Shown here: positions 47,850 to 56,746 of the stretch, piece after piece
Position numbering within the stretch: position 1 is the first letter of the stretch
Layout of the letters: the number at the start of each line of letters is the position of its first letter
NCBI RefSeq assembly: GCF_964023145.1
Contig: NZ_CAXIED010000001.1
Coordinates: 248,001 to 312,000 of the forward strand
DNA from: Chlamydia sp. BM-2023
Lineage (GTDB): Bacteria; Chlamydiota; Chlamydiia; Chlamydiales; Chlamydiaceae
Reading direction: 5' to 3'
Length of the DNA: 64,000 nucleotides
The notes under the pieces: model-generated
What the model saw: the letters and a program-made list of their open reading frames with translations, nothing else
What the model was told of the DNA's origin: nothing
The model's database searches: none
Made by a program: the position numbers and the translations under genes

Positions 47850-49860
47850 TTTCGTTTAGGTAGCCTGCAAAATCCCACTTTTCCAGATCATAACTGAAAA
47901 AGGGTTTGAGGTTATTTAGGTGCTGTCTATTTTTTCTTAGACAATTTACAAACTTACTTAGCATTTCCACATGATTTGCAAATACCAAGCGATCTCTTCC
48001 TAGTAATGTTGGTGCGAGAATTTTTACCATTAGCAACTTTAGCCTATGTTCATCCCAAGAATCGTCAGCAAAGAAGGCAAATCCTGCTATGAATACGGAC
48101 ACATAATCTAATCCATCTTTAGAGATCACCATTAAATTATTGGGGTCTAAGATTTCTATAAGTTTGAAAACAAGAAGATAAGAAATAATGTGCAAAAGCA
48201 GTAGCTTATCATTTTTGAATAAGATTTTTTTCTTAGAAAAGAAGGTATCTTTCAATACTGTAAGGCTATTATCTAGAAATTCATTAACCTCTTCATGAAC
48301 TGCTTTAGGAATGAAAAATACGGACAGAGACCCTGAAACGCTATATTCCTCTTTTAACGCGGCAAAAAAACCAAAAAAGGTTTCCTGTTCTCCATGAATT
48401 TTTTCTATGATTTTTAGTAATTCTTCGGGCTCTGGGAATGAGAATATATGTGCCTTTTCGATTCTTTCTAAACTTTCTTCTATAACTCGACTTCTCGCGC
48501 GATCTTTTCTTGATAAACGATTTTGGATATTTAAAATCAGCGTAGTTTCTTTAAGAGCAGCTTTAGCGTTAAGAAAACCTAAAAACTCCTCATTACAATT
48601 AGCATAGAGTATAGAACTTTGGGTTATAGGGCTTGGAGATCGTATTATGCGTATGTTTTTATCTCCTAACTTTAACGTTCCTTCTAATCCTGGAAGCATT
48701 CCTAAAATTATCGGGTCAAATACCGTAGAATGGGGTTCTAAAATCCTATCTATAGCTTTAAACAACGGTCCGTTAGGGTATTTAGAAAACAGACGATAAA
48801 GCTCTTCATATACCTCTGTAATATACTGTCCTGAAGACAATGATTTTTTATCTTCTTCTGGGGTAAGCGTTGTATGTATATGAAAATACAAGTAACGGGC
48901 GGCTTCAGTAAATACTAGGTTGCTTTCAAAAATCCCGCTACTTAGTGCTGAAACTAGTGTGTAGGACGGCATATAATTCGATTCTGTCTCTGCACTATTG
49001 CTGAGAGCCTTCCAAGCGCCTCTCAGAGAGAAAAGGAAATCATTAAAATAAGCTAAATTATTCTTTTTAGGGCTATTACTAATTACTGTTGCTTCGTATC
49101 TAGAAAAGAACAACGCCATAACAGCATTATGAGTCTTTTCAACAGCTTCTACATCTAAATGGCTAAGGGATTTCTTATAGAATATCCTTATCGGCATATC
49201 ATTTTTGAACACCAGGGAAGAAGCCATTTGATGTACTTCTTCACTATTCCACAGTGTTGTTTTTGTAAGAGGGTCACCCTCATGAGTTGTCTCATGCAGC
49301 TTCCCCTGTTTACAAATGATTCCTGTAAGGGTATCTGTATAGAAACGTTTATTCTCCTCATCGGACATGTAAAACAGTTCGTAAGAACGGTCTCGTTTTA
49401 CCTCTACGAGGTTATTTAGAAACTTTTCTTCTTCGCCTAGTTCTTCTAATTCACTTTCTACAGCTTCTTCTACTTCATTTTCATTGATAATTTTGTGACT
49501 AAGATTAGCTTGAGTCTTATTATAGACCTTGCTTAACTCAGAATAATCATGAACCAGACTCTGATATAATTCGCGTTCTCTACTCTCTAAAAATGAAAAT
49601 ACGTTTTGTACACCAGCGATAAGGAAGTTGGATTCTTGTAGAGCTTTATTTGCCTGACTTTTAGGTTGGGTGCTAGCCTTTTTAAGATAGCTTTCAATAT
49701 TCTTAAGAGCTTGTTTCATCTCTCCGACAGACTGTTCTTCTTCTTGGGAATCATCTAGTTGTGATTCCTGCACAAAAGAAGGTAGAGAACCGTAAGAAAT
49801 CTTTTTTAATCTTTCTAAATGCTCCAATGCTTTTTCAAAATTATGACAAGATTTTCTCAT
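47818..49860 (-). CDS. Large conserved chlamydial protein of unknown function (CT837 position)
   Basis: A 680-residue protein, no signal peptide, no clear catalytic motif. Residues ~1-160 are helical, with strong Glu-rich coiled-coil stretches ending in an acidic ENEVEEAVESELEELGEEE run. The middle is mixed alpha/beta with many Phe/Tyr, and one hydrophobic segment sits near 570-590 (LLLLHIISYLLVFKLIEIL). I recognise no domain. By position it corresponds to CT837. It could be a secreted or membrane-associated protein, but nothing proves this. It lies between the Lpt genes and the tRNA-Ser/pheS block. Confidence 0.75.
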   Translation of the reverse strand: MRKSCHNFEKALEHLERLKKISYGSLPSFVQESQLDDSQEEEQSVGEMKQALKNIESYLKKASTQPKSQANKALQESNFLIAGVQNVFSFLESRERELYQSLVHDYSELSKVYNKTQANLSHKIINENEVEEAVESELEELGEEEKFLNNLVEVKRDRSYELFYMSDEENKRFYTDTLTGIICKQGKLHETTHEGDPLTKTTLWNSEEVHQMASSLVFKNDMPIRIFYKKSLSHLDVEAVEKTHNAVMALFFSRYEATVISNSPKKNNLAYFNDFLFSLRGAWKALSNSAETESNYMPSYTLVSALSSGIFESNLVFTEAARYLYFHIHTTLTPEEDKKSLSSGQYITEVYEELYRLFSKYPNGPLFKAIDRILEPHSTVFDPIILGMLPGLEGTLKLGDKNIRIIRSPSPITQSSILYANCNEEFLGFLNAKAALKETTLILNIQNRLSRKDRARSRVIEESLERIEKAHIFSFPEPEELLKIIEKIHGEQETFFGFFAALKEEYSVSGSLSVFFIPKAVHEEVNEFLDNSLTVLKDTFFSKKKILFKNDKLLLLHIISYLLVFKLIEILDPNNLMVISKDGLDYVSVFIAGFAFFADDSWDEHRLKLLMVKILAPTLLGRDRLVFANHVEMLSKFVNCLRKNRQHLNNLKPFFSYDLEKWDFAGYLNEITEVSHKHNL

Positions 49861-50094
49861 ATCTACCCCGAGAGGAATCCAAAAAATTAGACTATTATCG
49901 TGCGATCGTTTTTCTAGTTTATTATAAAAATAAATTAACTATCAATTAATTTTGAAAGAAAATAGTTATTAGAATAATTAAAACTCTAAACTAAAGAAAT
50001 TAAAAACAAATAAAAAAATGAAAAATAAAAAGAAGGGAGATAATAAGTAGTTGGGGGGATAATAAGGACTAAAAGTCTGATATCTAATAGGAAA

Positions 50095-50179
50095 CGGAAG
50101 AAGAGGGATTCGAACCCCCGGACCCTTTCAGGTCTCCTGTTTTCAAGACAGGTGCATTAAACCGCTCTGCCATTCTTCC
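50095..50179 (-). tRNA. tRNA-Ser (anticodon UGA)
   Basis: An 85-base class II tRNA: acceptor GGAAGAA/TTCTTCC with discriminator G, anticodon stem CTGTC... loop CTTGAAA giving UGA, a long variable arm, and T-loop GTTCGAATC. It begins at the base right after the pheS stop, so it is probably processed from the infC-rpmI-rplT-pheS transcript. CCA is not encoded. Confidence 0.95.
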
Positions 50180-51205
50180 TTAAGAAAATTGCTGTAAAAA
50201 CCTTAGATCGTTTTCACAAAAAAGACGGATATCTGAGATACCATGTTTTAGCATTGTCAATCTCTCAATACCCATGCCAACAGCATACCCTGAATAGATT
50301 TCAGGATCAACACCGCTGTTACGTAAAACCTGAGGATGTATCATACCAGCCCCGGCGACTTCCAGCCAACCAGTATGTTTACATAGAGAGCATCCGGCTC
50401 CTTGGCATTCACAAGAAACGTCTACCTCTATTCCCGGCTCAACAAAAGGAAAGTAGCTGTGTCGCAGACGCAACTCAATCTTCCTTTCAAAAAAGGTATG
50501 GTAAAACTCTGTTAACATAGCTGTCAAGTCAGAAAGTGTCACATTGCGATCAAGATAGAAGGCTTCGACCTGGTGAAAAATCACATGAGAGCGAGCTGAA
50601 ATATCTTCATTACGGAAACATAGACCTGGAGCTACAACTTTTATAGGTGGTGATTGTTTACTGAGTTCTCTAGCTTGAACATTAGAAGTATGAGTACGTA
50701 AAACTGTTTGAGGATCTAGGTAAAATGTATCATGCATTTGCCTAGCAGGATGATCTTCTTCAAAATTTAGTAAAGAAAAGTTATTTTCTTCGCTTTCGAT
50801 ATTTGGGGCTTCGCGAACACAAAATCCTAGATGAACGAAGATATCGACAACATCATCAAGAACCTTTTTTACAATGTGTCTACCACCAAGACACTGTGGT
50901 TCTCCAGGCAATGTAATATCCAGCTTATCTTTGAGAAATTCTGCTGATTCTTCGGAAAGAAGAATAGCGTCACTTTTATCTTGGATCAATTCCTCGATAT
51001 AGGTCTTGCAAGCATTTATGGAAGCGCCTAGAAGAGCTTTTCCTTCTAAAGGGCACTCCCTTAATTTCTCAGCAAAACCGCGGAAAATTCCTTTCTTTCC
51101 TAAGTAACGAACCTTAAGATCGAAAAGATCTTTTGAAGAGTTAACTTGATCTAATTCAATACAAAATTGTTGCTTTGTAGCGTCAAGCTCCTCTTGAATC
51201 GTCAT
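50180..51205 (-). CDS. pheS: Phenylalanine--tRNA ligase alpha subunit
   Basis: Catalytic subunit of the alpha2beta2 PheRS. It is 341 residues. A coiled-coil N-terminus is followed by class II synthetase motifs: GFCVREAPNIESEENNF, HARQMHDTFYL-type motif (DHPARQMHDTFYL), RTHTSNVQAR, FRNEDISARSHVIFHQVEAF and motif 3 GMGIERLTML. A CECQGAGCSLC cysteine cluster lies near residue 270. pheT is not adjacent and must lie elsewhere. It is the fourth gene of the infC operon. Confidence 0.97.
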   Translation of the reverse strand: MTIQEELDATKQQFCIELDQVNSSKDLFDLKVRYLGKKGIFRGFAEKLRECPLEGKALLGASINACKTYIEELIQDKSDAILLSEESAEFLKDKLDITLPGEPQCLGGRHIVKKVLDDVVDIFVHLGFCVREAPNIESEENNFSLLNFEEDHPARQMHDTFYLDPQTVLRTHTSNVQARELSKQSPPIKVVAPGLCFRNEDISARSHVIFHQVEAFYLDRNVTLSDLTAMLTEFYHTFFERKIELRLRHSYFPFVEPGIEVDVSCECQGAGCSLCKHTGWLEVAGAGMIHPQVLRNSGVDPEIYSGYAVGMGIERLTMLKHGISDIRLFCENDLRFLQQFS

Positions 51206-51217
51206 GAGATGTCTTTC

Positions 51218-51583
51218 CTAAACAGTCGCCTCTAATGCCTTTTTAGCTTGACTAGCTACTAGAGCGAACCCTTGTGGGTCATGAATAGCCATTTCAGATA
51301 GCATCTTTCTATTTAAATCGATACCAGCACACTTCAAGCCGCAAATCAAACGACTATAAGACAAACCATTAATTCTAGAAGCCACATTAAGACGTGCTAT
51401 CCAAAGGCTACGAAAATCACCTTTACGGTCTTTTCTGTGCATGTAATTGAAAGCCATAGCTCTCATTACGGAAGACCGACTCTGGCGAAAATGGCCTTTT
51501 CTGTCTCCCCAAAAACCTTTAGCTTGTTTCAATATACGCTTACGACGGCGTCTGGAAGCTACTGAACCTGTTGCTCTCACCAT
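51218..51583 (-). CDS. rplT: 50S ribosomal protein L20
   Basis: A 121-residue, strongly basic protein, with the L20 pattern RRRRKRILKQAKGFWGDRK near the start and YSRLICGLKCAGIDLNRK later. It lies between rpmI (17-base gap) and pheS (12-base gap). L20 often autoregulates this operon in other bacteria; I cannot demonstrate the RNA structure here. Confidence 0.97.
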   Translation of the reverse strand: MVRATGSVASRRRRKRILKQAKGFWGDRKGHFRQSRSSVMRAMAFNYMHRKDRKGDFRSLWIARLNVASRINGLSYSRLICGLKCAGIDLNRKMLSEMAIHDPQGFALVASQAKKALEATV

Positions 51584-51600
51584 AATAAAATCCTTTATCC

Positions 51601-51795
51601 TTAAACAAGCATCATTCGCTTATACATACCCACCTGACCTTTATCTACTAAAGGCTGCTTAGATAGATTACGTTTTTCCTGCGAAGATTTCTTTGATAAC
51701 TTATGCCTCTTTCCAGGGCGTGTTCGCTTTAGCTGACCAGAACCTGTCAACTTAAAACGCGCCGCAACGGACTTATTGCTTTTCATCTTGGGCAT
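51601..51795 (-). CDS. rpmI: 50S ribosomal protein L35
   Basis: A 64-residue basic protein, [20 protein letters not shown]..., with the L35 KRHKLSKKS core. Its start overlaps the end of infC by 23 bases, so the two are translationally coupled. Confidence 0.97.
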   Translation of the reverse strand: MPKMKSNKSVAARFKLTGSGQLKRTRPGKRHKLSKKSSQEKRNLSKQPLVDKGQVGMYKRMMLV

Positions 51796-52333
51796 GGAAT
51801 TTTTCCTGCTTTTTCTTAGTTTTTACTGTTCCTGGGGCTATAACGCAAATCAAGGAACGACCATTTAGTTTTGGTTCGGACTCTATGAACCCTAGATCTT
51901 CAAGACCCTGACTCATTTTTTTTACAACTTTATGCCCGTGTTCTGGGTAAGCAAGTTCACGTCCTCGAAACATACAAGTAATTTTTACTTTGTTGCCTTT
52001 CTCTATAAACGTTCTTGCCTGCTTTAACTTAGTAAAAAAGTCGTTGTCGTCAATATTTGGCTTCAATTTGACTTCTTTAACACGCACTTGATGCTGAGCC
52101 TTTTTACTGTCCTTTTCCTTTTTCGTTAGATCGTAGCGGTACTTTCCGTAATCCATAATTTTGCATACGGGAGGCTCGCTATTCGAAGCAACTTCTACAA
52201 GATCTAATTCGGCTTCACGGGCCAAGTCTAGGGCATCTTTAGTATTTAAAATGCCTAGCTGCTCGCCACCAGAGCCTATAAGACGGACTTTAGGTGCTCG
52301 TATCTGTCTGTTAATTTTAAAATTTAATGCCAC
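51773..52333 (-). CDS. infC: Translation initiation factor IF-3
   Basis: Binds 30S subunits and checks start codons. It is 186 residues. The N-domain begins [20 protein letters not shown], a basic linker carries [10 protein letters not shown], and the C-domain has [15 protein letters not shown] and [13 protein letters not shown]. The start codon is GTG, consistent with the use of non-ATG starts at infC in other bacteria, where IF-3 autoregulates. It heads the infC-rpmI-rplT-pheS-tRNA-Ser unit. Confidence 0.96.
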   Translation of the reverse strand: MALNFKINRQIRAPKVRLIGSGGEQLGILNTKDALDLAREAELDLVEVASNSEPPVCKIMDYGKYRYDLTKKEKDSKKAQHQVRVKEVKLKPNIDDNDFFTKLKQARTFIEKGNKVKITCMFRGRELAYPEHGHKVVKKMSQGLEDLGFIESEPKLNGRSLICVIAPGTVKTKKKQEKFHAQDEKQ

Positions 52334-52736
52334 ACTCTATCCCGATTACTCGTTAATACGATTCTTTAAATGATCAGAGGCCAGTACCTTATCCTAGGGA
52401 AACTGGAGAAATAATTATCCACTTACCTAGGCAAGAAAACTAAGATCTTAGAGCATCTACAAAAGAAAAGCAATTGAAATCCCATTGTCTAAGGTTCAGG
52501 CTCCTACTTTTTGTGCTTTATTTGTAGACAAACAATTTTTAAAAATTTAGTTTATATCCCATTAAGAAAAAAATGTTCTAGACAACTGTTAGAACCATAA
52601 TTTTTTGTTGCAATTTAAACTTTCTAAAATATAACCTTATTCTTTTTCACTTCGCATCTTTCTATACTAAAGTTTTCATTTAGCAAACTGAAAGTGTATT
52701 TTATAACTAGAAAATTATTATTGTTTTGGTGTCATC
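52334..52736. other. Intergenic region between divergent infC and nusB
   Basis: About 400 AT-rich bases with no supported gene. It must contain the infC operon promoter (leftward) and the nusB promoter (rightward). Only the nusB one is recognisable (52608-52635). No tRNA or hairpin terminator seen. Confidence 0.55.
52608..52635 (+). promoter_or_regulatory. Possible nusB promoter
   Basis: TTGCAA, 16 bases, TATAAC, about 100 bases before nusB. A good sigma66-type match in an otherwise AT-rich gap; AT bias lowers the certainty. Confidence 0.4.
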
Positions 52737-53228
52737 ATGTCTACGCTGACCCCTGATTCCACAGGGTCTTACGTTAAGCTTCCTCGTCCCCTTCCCAAAC
52801 AAAAAATGCGGGAAATCGTGCTACAAATGTTGTACGCTTTAGATATGGATCCCATGTCTGAGGAAAATTTGGTCCCTCTTTTAATGTCTGAGACTTCCGT
52901 GACCCAAAAACACGCTCTTTCCGCTTTAAATTCTGCAAAAGAAATTCTTGCAAAATCTCCCGAGTTAGATTTATTAATCACTCAAACGGTTAAACACACG
53001 TCTTTTGACAAGTTGACTCTGATGGAAAAGAATGTCTTACGTCTGACTTTATTTGAGCATTTTCATGGTCAACCTATTAATACGGCTATTTTAATTGCCG
53101 AAGCTACAAGACTTGTAAAAAAGTTCAGTTATGTAGAAGCCTGTACGTTTGTTCACGCAGTTTTAAATGATATTTTTCGGTTAACTCTACCTTCGGAAAA
53201 TCCAGAAACCTCATTAATGTGTTGTTAG
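52737..53228 (+). CDS. nusB: Transcription antitermination factor NusB
   Basis: RNA-binding antitermination protein acting with NusE/S10 at rRNA operons. It is 163 residues. The [17 protein letters not shown] start, [15 protein letters not shown] and [17 protein letters not shown] match the NusB helical fold. An N-terminal ~20-residue polar extension precedes the domain. It is followed 37 bases later by murB. Confidence 0.92.
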   Translation: MSTLTPDSTGSYVKLPRPLPKQKMREIVLQMLYALDMDPMSEENLVPLLMSETSVTQKHALSALNSAKEILAKSPELDLLITQTVKHTSFDKLTLMEKNVLRLTLFEHFHGQPINTAILIAEATRLVKKFSYVEACTFVHAVLNDIFRLTLPSENPETSLMCC

Positions 53229-53265
53229 GCCTAATTCTATCTTAAACTCACTTGGAATCCTAAAC

Positions 53266-54156
53266 GTGAAAGAGTCTGCTACTTTTCATTTTCCTTTCTC
53301 CGTTCGTCGTAGTGTCTGGTTAAGTAAATATTCTACATTTCGTATTGGAGGGCCTGCGAATTATTTTAAGGAGATCCACTCCATAAGCGAGGCTCAACAA
53401 GTTATTCACTTTCTACATAGTGAAAACTATCCCTTTATTATTGTGGGGAAGGGTTCTAACTGTTTGTTTGATGACCAAGGATTCGACGGTTTTGTTTTAT
53501 TCAATAGTATTCAAGGCAAGGAGTTTCTTTCTGATACGACCGTTAAGGTATATTCTGGTATGTCTTTTTCCCATTTAGGGAAGACTCTTTCTTCTTCAGG
53601 ATATTCCGGTTTAGAATTTGCTGTGGGCATTCCAGGGTCTGTTGGAGGCGCAGTGTTTATGAACGCTGGTATTGGCGATCAAGACGTAGCTTCTGTTTTG
53701 GAAAGTGTTGAAGTTATCAATGCTGAAGGGGAAATCTGTTCCTATACACCACAACAGCTAGATTTTGGTTATCGTAAATCGCGTTTCCAAACGCGAAAAG
53801 AATTCATTCTATCTGCAACTTTTAAAATATCCAGGAACTCTGGAGCTTTACAGTTGGCTAAGGATTTACTTCAACGTCGTTTAGCTTCCCAACCCTATCA
53901 ACAGCCTTCTGCGGGTTGTATTTTTCGCAATCCTCCTGGGGATTCTGCGGGAAAGTTGATTGATGAAGCGGGTTTAAAAGGCCTTTCTCTTGGGGGAGCA
54001 CAAATATCACCGAAGCATGCGAATTTCATTGTGAACACAGGAAGGGCCACTGCTTACGAGGTAAAGCAGCTTATTCAAATGGTTCGAGACAAATTACAGT
54101 CTCAAGGAATAAATTTAGAGGAAGAAATCCGGATTATTCCTTACCGTCTTCCTTAA
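53266..54156 (+). CDS. murB: UDP-N-acetylenolpyruvoylglucosamine reductase
   Basis: FAD-dependent reduction to UDP-MurNAc in peptidoglycan synthesis. It is 296 residues with a GTG start. Motifs: [49 protein letters not shown] and [20 protein letters not shown]. The residue at the proton-donor serine position in the last motif is Cys. It is a type II-like MurB without the extra loop. Its end overlaps the convergent methyltransferase gene by 23 bases. Confidence 0.95.
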   Translation: MKESATFHFPFSVRRSVWLSKYSTFRIGGPANYFKEIHSISEAQQVIHFLHSENYPFIIVGKGSNCLFDDQGFDGFVLFNSIQGKEFLSDTTVKVYSGMSFSHLGKTLSSSGYSGLEFAVGIPGSVGGAVFMNAGIGDQDVASVLESVEVINAEGEICSYTPQQLDFGYRKSRFQTRKEFILSATFKISRNSGALQLAKDLLQRRLASQPYQQPSAGCIFRNPPGDSAGKLIDEAGLKGLSLGGAQISPKHANFIVNTGRATAYEVKQLIQMVRDKLQSQGINLEEEIRIIPYRLP

Positions 54157-54733
54157 GTGAGCGAAATACGAGAAGTCTTGGGGCTTTATTTCTATTCATA
54201 ATGTAAAATGACCCCACTTCCCAAAATCGGGAATCTAATTTCTTTCCTAGACTTTCTATAGAAGACATTTCATGAGCGCCTTCTTCATGCCCTGGATAGC
54301 ACACCACGGTGATTGCTCCATGGGGAGCAACTAAAGTCAAAGCTTTTTGAATACTTATGAGTGTTGTTTTTTCTAGTGTTGTGATGCTTTTATCACCATT
54401 AGGAAGGTAGCCTAGGTTATAATGAATTAACTTAGCTCCTGATTCATTGATATGCTCATGAGATATTTTTTTAAATTCTATGATTGAGAATTCTTCTTGA
54501 GTTAAGGATTCGCTACAAAGTTGCTTTGCTTTTTCCAGGGCTTCTTGTTGCACGTCATAAGCAACAAGTCTTCCTTTTCCTTGGAGCAATTGAGCTAGAA
54601 TTAGGCAATCTTTCCCATTGCCACAGGTAGCATCGATAGCGGTATCTCCCGGAGTAAGAAATTCTTGAAAAATTTCGTGAGATAATCGCACAACATTTCC
54701 TTGAAGTAGTCCTATTCCTTTAAACATCAACAT
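54134..54733 (-). CDS. SAM-dependent methyltransferase of the MnmM/YtqB family
   Basis: A 199-residue class I methyltransferase. The SAM motif I is [20 protein letters not shown]-like ([12 protein letters not shown]) near residue 35, the acidic [10 protein letters not shown] follows, and the [15 protein letters not shown] stretch is diagnostic of the YtqB/MnmM group. That group methylates the wobble nm5s2U of tRNA in other bacteria. Orthology is inferred from these motifs; rRNA methylation was an older label. It is upstream of the tRNA-Val gene on the opposite strand. Confidence 0.82.
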   Translation of the reverse strand: MLMFKGIGLLQGNVVRLSHEIFQEFLTPGDTAIDATCGNGKDCLILAQLLQGKGRLVAYDVQQEALEKAKQLCSESLTQEEFSIIEFKKISHEHINESGAKLIHYNLGYLPNGDKSITTLEKTTLISIQKALTLVAPHGAITVVCYPGHEEGAHEMSSIESLGKKLDSRFWEVGSFYIMNRNKAPRLLVFRSLKEDGKE

Positions 54734-54780
54734 GCCTATTGCAAAGATACCTTTTTCTCGATAACATCATACCCAAAATT

Positions 54781-54854
54781 GGGGTATTAGCTCAGTTGGT
54801 TAGAGCGTCACGTTGACATCGTGAAGGTCAGCTGTTCAAGTCAGCTATATCCCA
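54781..54854 (+). tRNA. tRNA-Val (anticodon GAC)
   Basis: A 74-base cloverleaf: acceptor GGGGTAT with ATATCCC (one G-U pair) and A73, D-arm AGCTCAGTTGGTTAGAGC, anticodon stem CACGT... loop TTGACAT giving GAC, T-loop GTTCAAGTC. CCA is not encoded. Its 3' ten bases overlap the end of trmB on the opposite strand. Confidence 0.95.
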
Positions 54855-55519
54855 ACTTTCTTTATAAATTCTGTGTAAAAAATTTCCTGACCTTTAGATC
54901 TCCACAGTCTTTCAAACCAAGATCCTCCGTAGTTGTCTAGTACCTTACAATAGTATGGTTCTTCCATGGATGGGTTCAATTTTTCCTTCATGATTTTTAT
55001 AGCTTCAAGAAGGTAGATTTTTTCATCTGTAGCGAGAATTAGCATTCCATCGTCTTGCAAGACTCTGAGTACATCGTTCATGAACTCATCCTGAAATAAA
55101 CGGTGTTTACGGTGGCGCATTTTAGGCCAAGGATCTGGAAAGTTTACAACTATGCGTTGGAAAATTGCATTTCCGACATAATATCGGAAAAATGTTTGTG
55201 CTTCTCCAGAAACAACTCTCAAGTTATTCACTTGGGAATTCTTCATTTTTGACCATATTTTCCTTACTCTATCGAAACGTTTTTCAACAGCAATCCAATT
55301 CACATTAGGGTTTTCTTGAGCTTGAGCAACTACCCAATCTCCATTTCCCGAACATAACTCACAAAAAATAGGATTTTGGTTTCCGAAAAACTCTTCCCAT
55401 GATGGCATTGAGAAGTGATCGTGTTGGAAATAATGACCCGGAACATAGAGAACATTATCCTGAATACTTGGGCTACGCTCCTCCCAAAAGAAAGGAACTT
55501 TTAAATCTTGAGGTTTCAT
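54845..55519 (-). CDS. trmB: tRNA (guanine-N7-)-methyltransferase
   Basis: Makes m7G46 in tRNA. It is 224 residues. The SAM site is [16 protein letters not shown] (residue ~52) and AVEKRFDRV follows. The family motif [17 protein letters not shown] is near residue 130. The 3' end of the gene runs into the tRNA-Val gene by ten bases. Upstream it is separated from nrdB by the nrdB terminator. Confidence 0.95.
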   Translation of the reverse strand: MKPQDLKVPFFWEERSPSIQDNVLYVPGHYFQHDHFSMPSWEEFFGNQNPIFCELCSGNGDWVVAQAQENPNVNWIAVEKRFDRVRKIWSKMKNSQVNNLRVVSGEAQTFFRYYVGNAIFQRIVVNFPDPWPKMRHRKHRLFQDEFMNDVLRVLQDDGMLILATDEKIYLLEAIKIMKEKLNPSMEEPYYCKVLDNYGGSWFERLWRSKGQEIFYTEFIKKVGI

Positions 55520-55618
55520 TAAAAATTAATAAGAACTTACATCTCAAGAAATTATAAAATCTGCCCTAGTTTTCTCTAAGGATTTTCTTTTCAAGAAAAA
55601 ATGGTAGATATTTAAAAA

Positions 55619-55653
55619 CAAAAAAAATGGCCTCCAGAAGATCTGGAAGCCAT
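55619..55653 (-). terminator. Rho-independent terminator of nrdAB
   Basis: Minus-strand hairpin ATGGCTTCCAG-ATCTT-CTGGAGGCCAT (eleven pairs, one G-T) followed by eight T residues. It lies about 30 bases after the nrdB stop. Confidence 0.93.
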
Positions 55654-55683
55654 CCAAGCATTAAAAAACTCTTTATAAACCCT

Positions 55684-56724
55684 CTACCAATTCAAACTTC
55701 CTGAAGTTTGATATTCGGTGACACGAGTTTCAAAAAAGTTTTTTTCTTTATTGAGGTCGATAGTTTCACTCATCCAAGGGAAAGGATTTTTAGAATTATA
55801 GATAGGTTTTAGTCCTATTCTTTCCAGACGACGATCGGCAATATGACGAACGTAATCGATGAACATGGAGGATTTTAGCCCTAAGATACCTCGAGGCAAA
55901 CAATCTCTAGCATAGTCTATCTCTAGATCTACAGCTTGTTTAATAAGCTCTACTATCTCATCTTGGAGTTCTTGAGACCAAACTTCAGGATTTTCTTCTT
56001 TGATACCATTGATAAGATCGATACCAAAATTGAGATGAATGGTTTCGTCTCTCAAAATATACTGATATTGCTCTCCGATCCCGGTCATTTTATTCTGACG
56101 ATGGAAGGAAAGAATCATTACGAAACCGCTATAGAAAAAGATACCTTCCATAATTATGTAATAACCCACCAAATTTTTAATAAACTGGCGCAGTCCTTCC
56201 ATTGTCTCTGTAGAAAAATTAGGATCTAATACGTCTACAGTTAATAGCATTTGGAAATCATCCTTAGCTTTAATAGTAGCACGTTCATTGTAGGCGTTGA
56301 ATACTTCAGCCTCTTCAAGGCCTAAGGACTCACAGATGTACAAAAAGGTGTGGGTATGGACAGCTTCTTCAAATGCTTGTCTCAATAGATATTGACGAGC
56401 TTCTGGATTTGTAATGTGCTTGAAAATTGCCAATACTATGTTATTCCCCACCAAGCTTTCTGCCGTGCTGAAAAATCCTAGATTTAAAAGAATGACTCGA
56501 CGTTCGTCTTCTGAAAGATCTTGCGATTTCCATAATTCGATATCACGAGCCATAGGGACTTCTGTAGGCAACCAGTTATTCGCGCAGCCATTTAGGTAAT
56601 GTTCCCATGCCCACTTGTACTTAATAGGCACAAGCTGATTAACATCAACCTGATTACAATTAACCAAACGTTTACTGTTTAATTGTACACGTTTTAATTT
56701 GCCGTCTAAAATATCTGCTTCCAT
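55684..56724 (-). CDS. nrdB: Ribonucleotide reductase beta subunit, class Ic (Mn/Fe)
   Basis: Radical-generating R2 subunit. It is 346 residues. Metal ligands fit Glu89, Glu120 and His123, with more in the later helices. The residue equivalent to the E. coli radical Tyr122 is Phe127 (EEAVHTHTF). This is the class Ic signature: a Mn(IV)Fe(III) centre replaces the tyrosyl radical, as first shown for C. trachomatis. The C-terminus ends GSLNW. It is cotranscribed with nrdA (22-base gap) and ended by a strong hairpin. Confidence 0.96.
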   Translation of the reverse strand: MEADILDGKLKRVQLNSKRLVNCNQVDVNQLVPIKYKWAWEHYLNGCANNWLPTEVPMARDIELWKSQDLSEDERRVILLNLGFFSTAESLVGNNIVLAIFKHITNPEARQYLLRQAFEEAVHTHTFLYICESLGLEEAEVFNAYNERATIKAKDDFQMLLTVDVLDPNFSTETMEGLRQFIKNLVGYYIIMEGIFFYSGFVMILSFHRQNKMTGIGEQYQYILRDETIHLNFGIDLINGIKEENPEVWSQELQDEIVELIKQAVDLEIDYARDCLPRGILGLKSSMFIDYVRHIADRRLERIGLKPIYNSKNPFPWMSETIDLNKEKNFFETRVTEYQTSGSLNW

Positions 56725-56746
56725 ACTTCTATCCTTCTCTTTTGTA

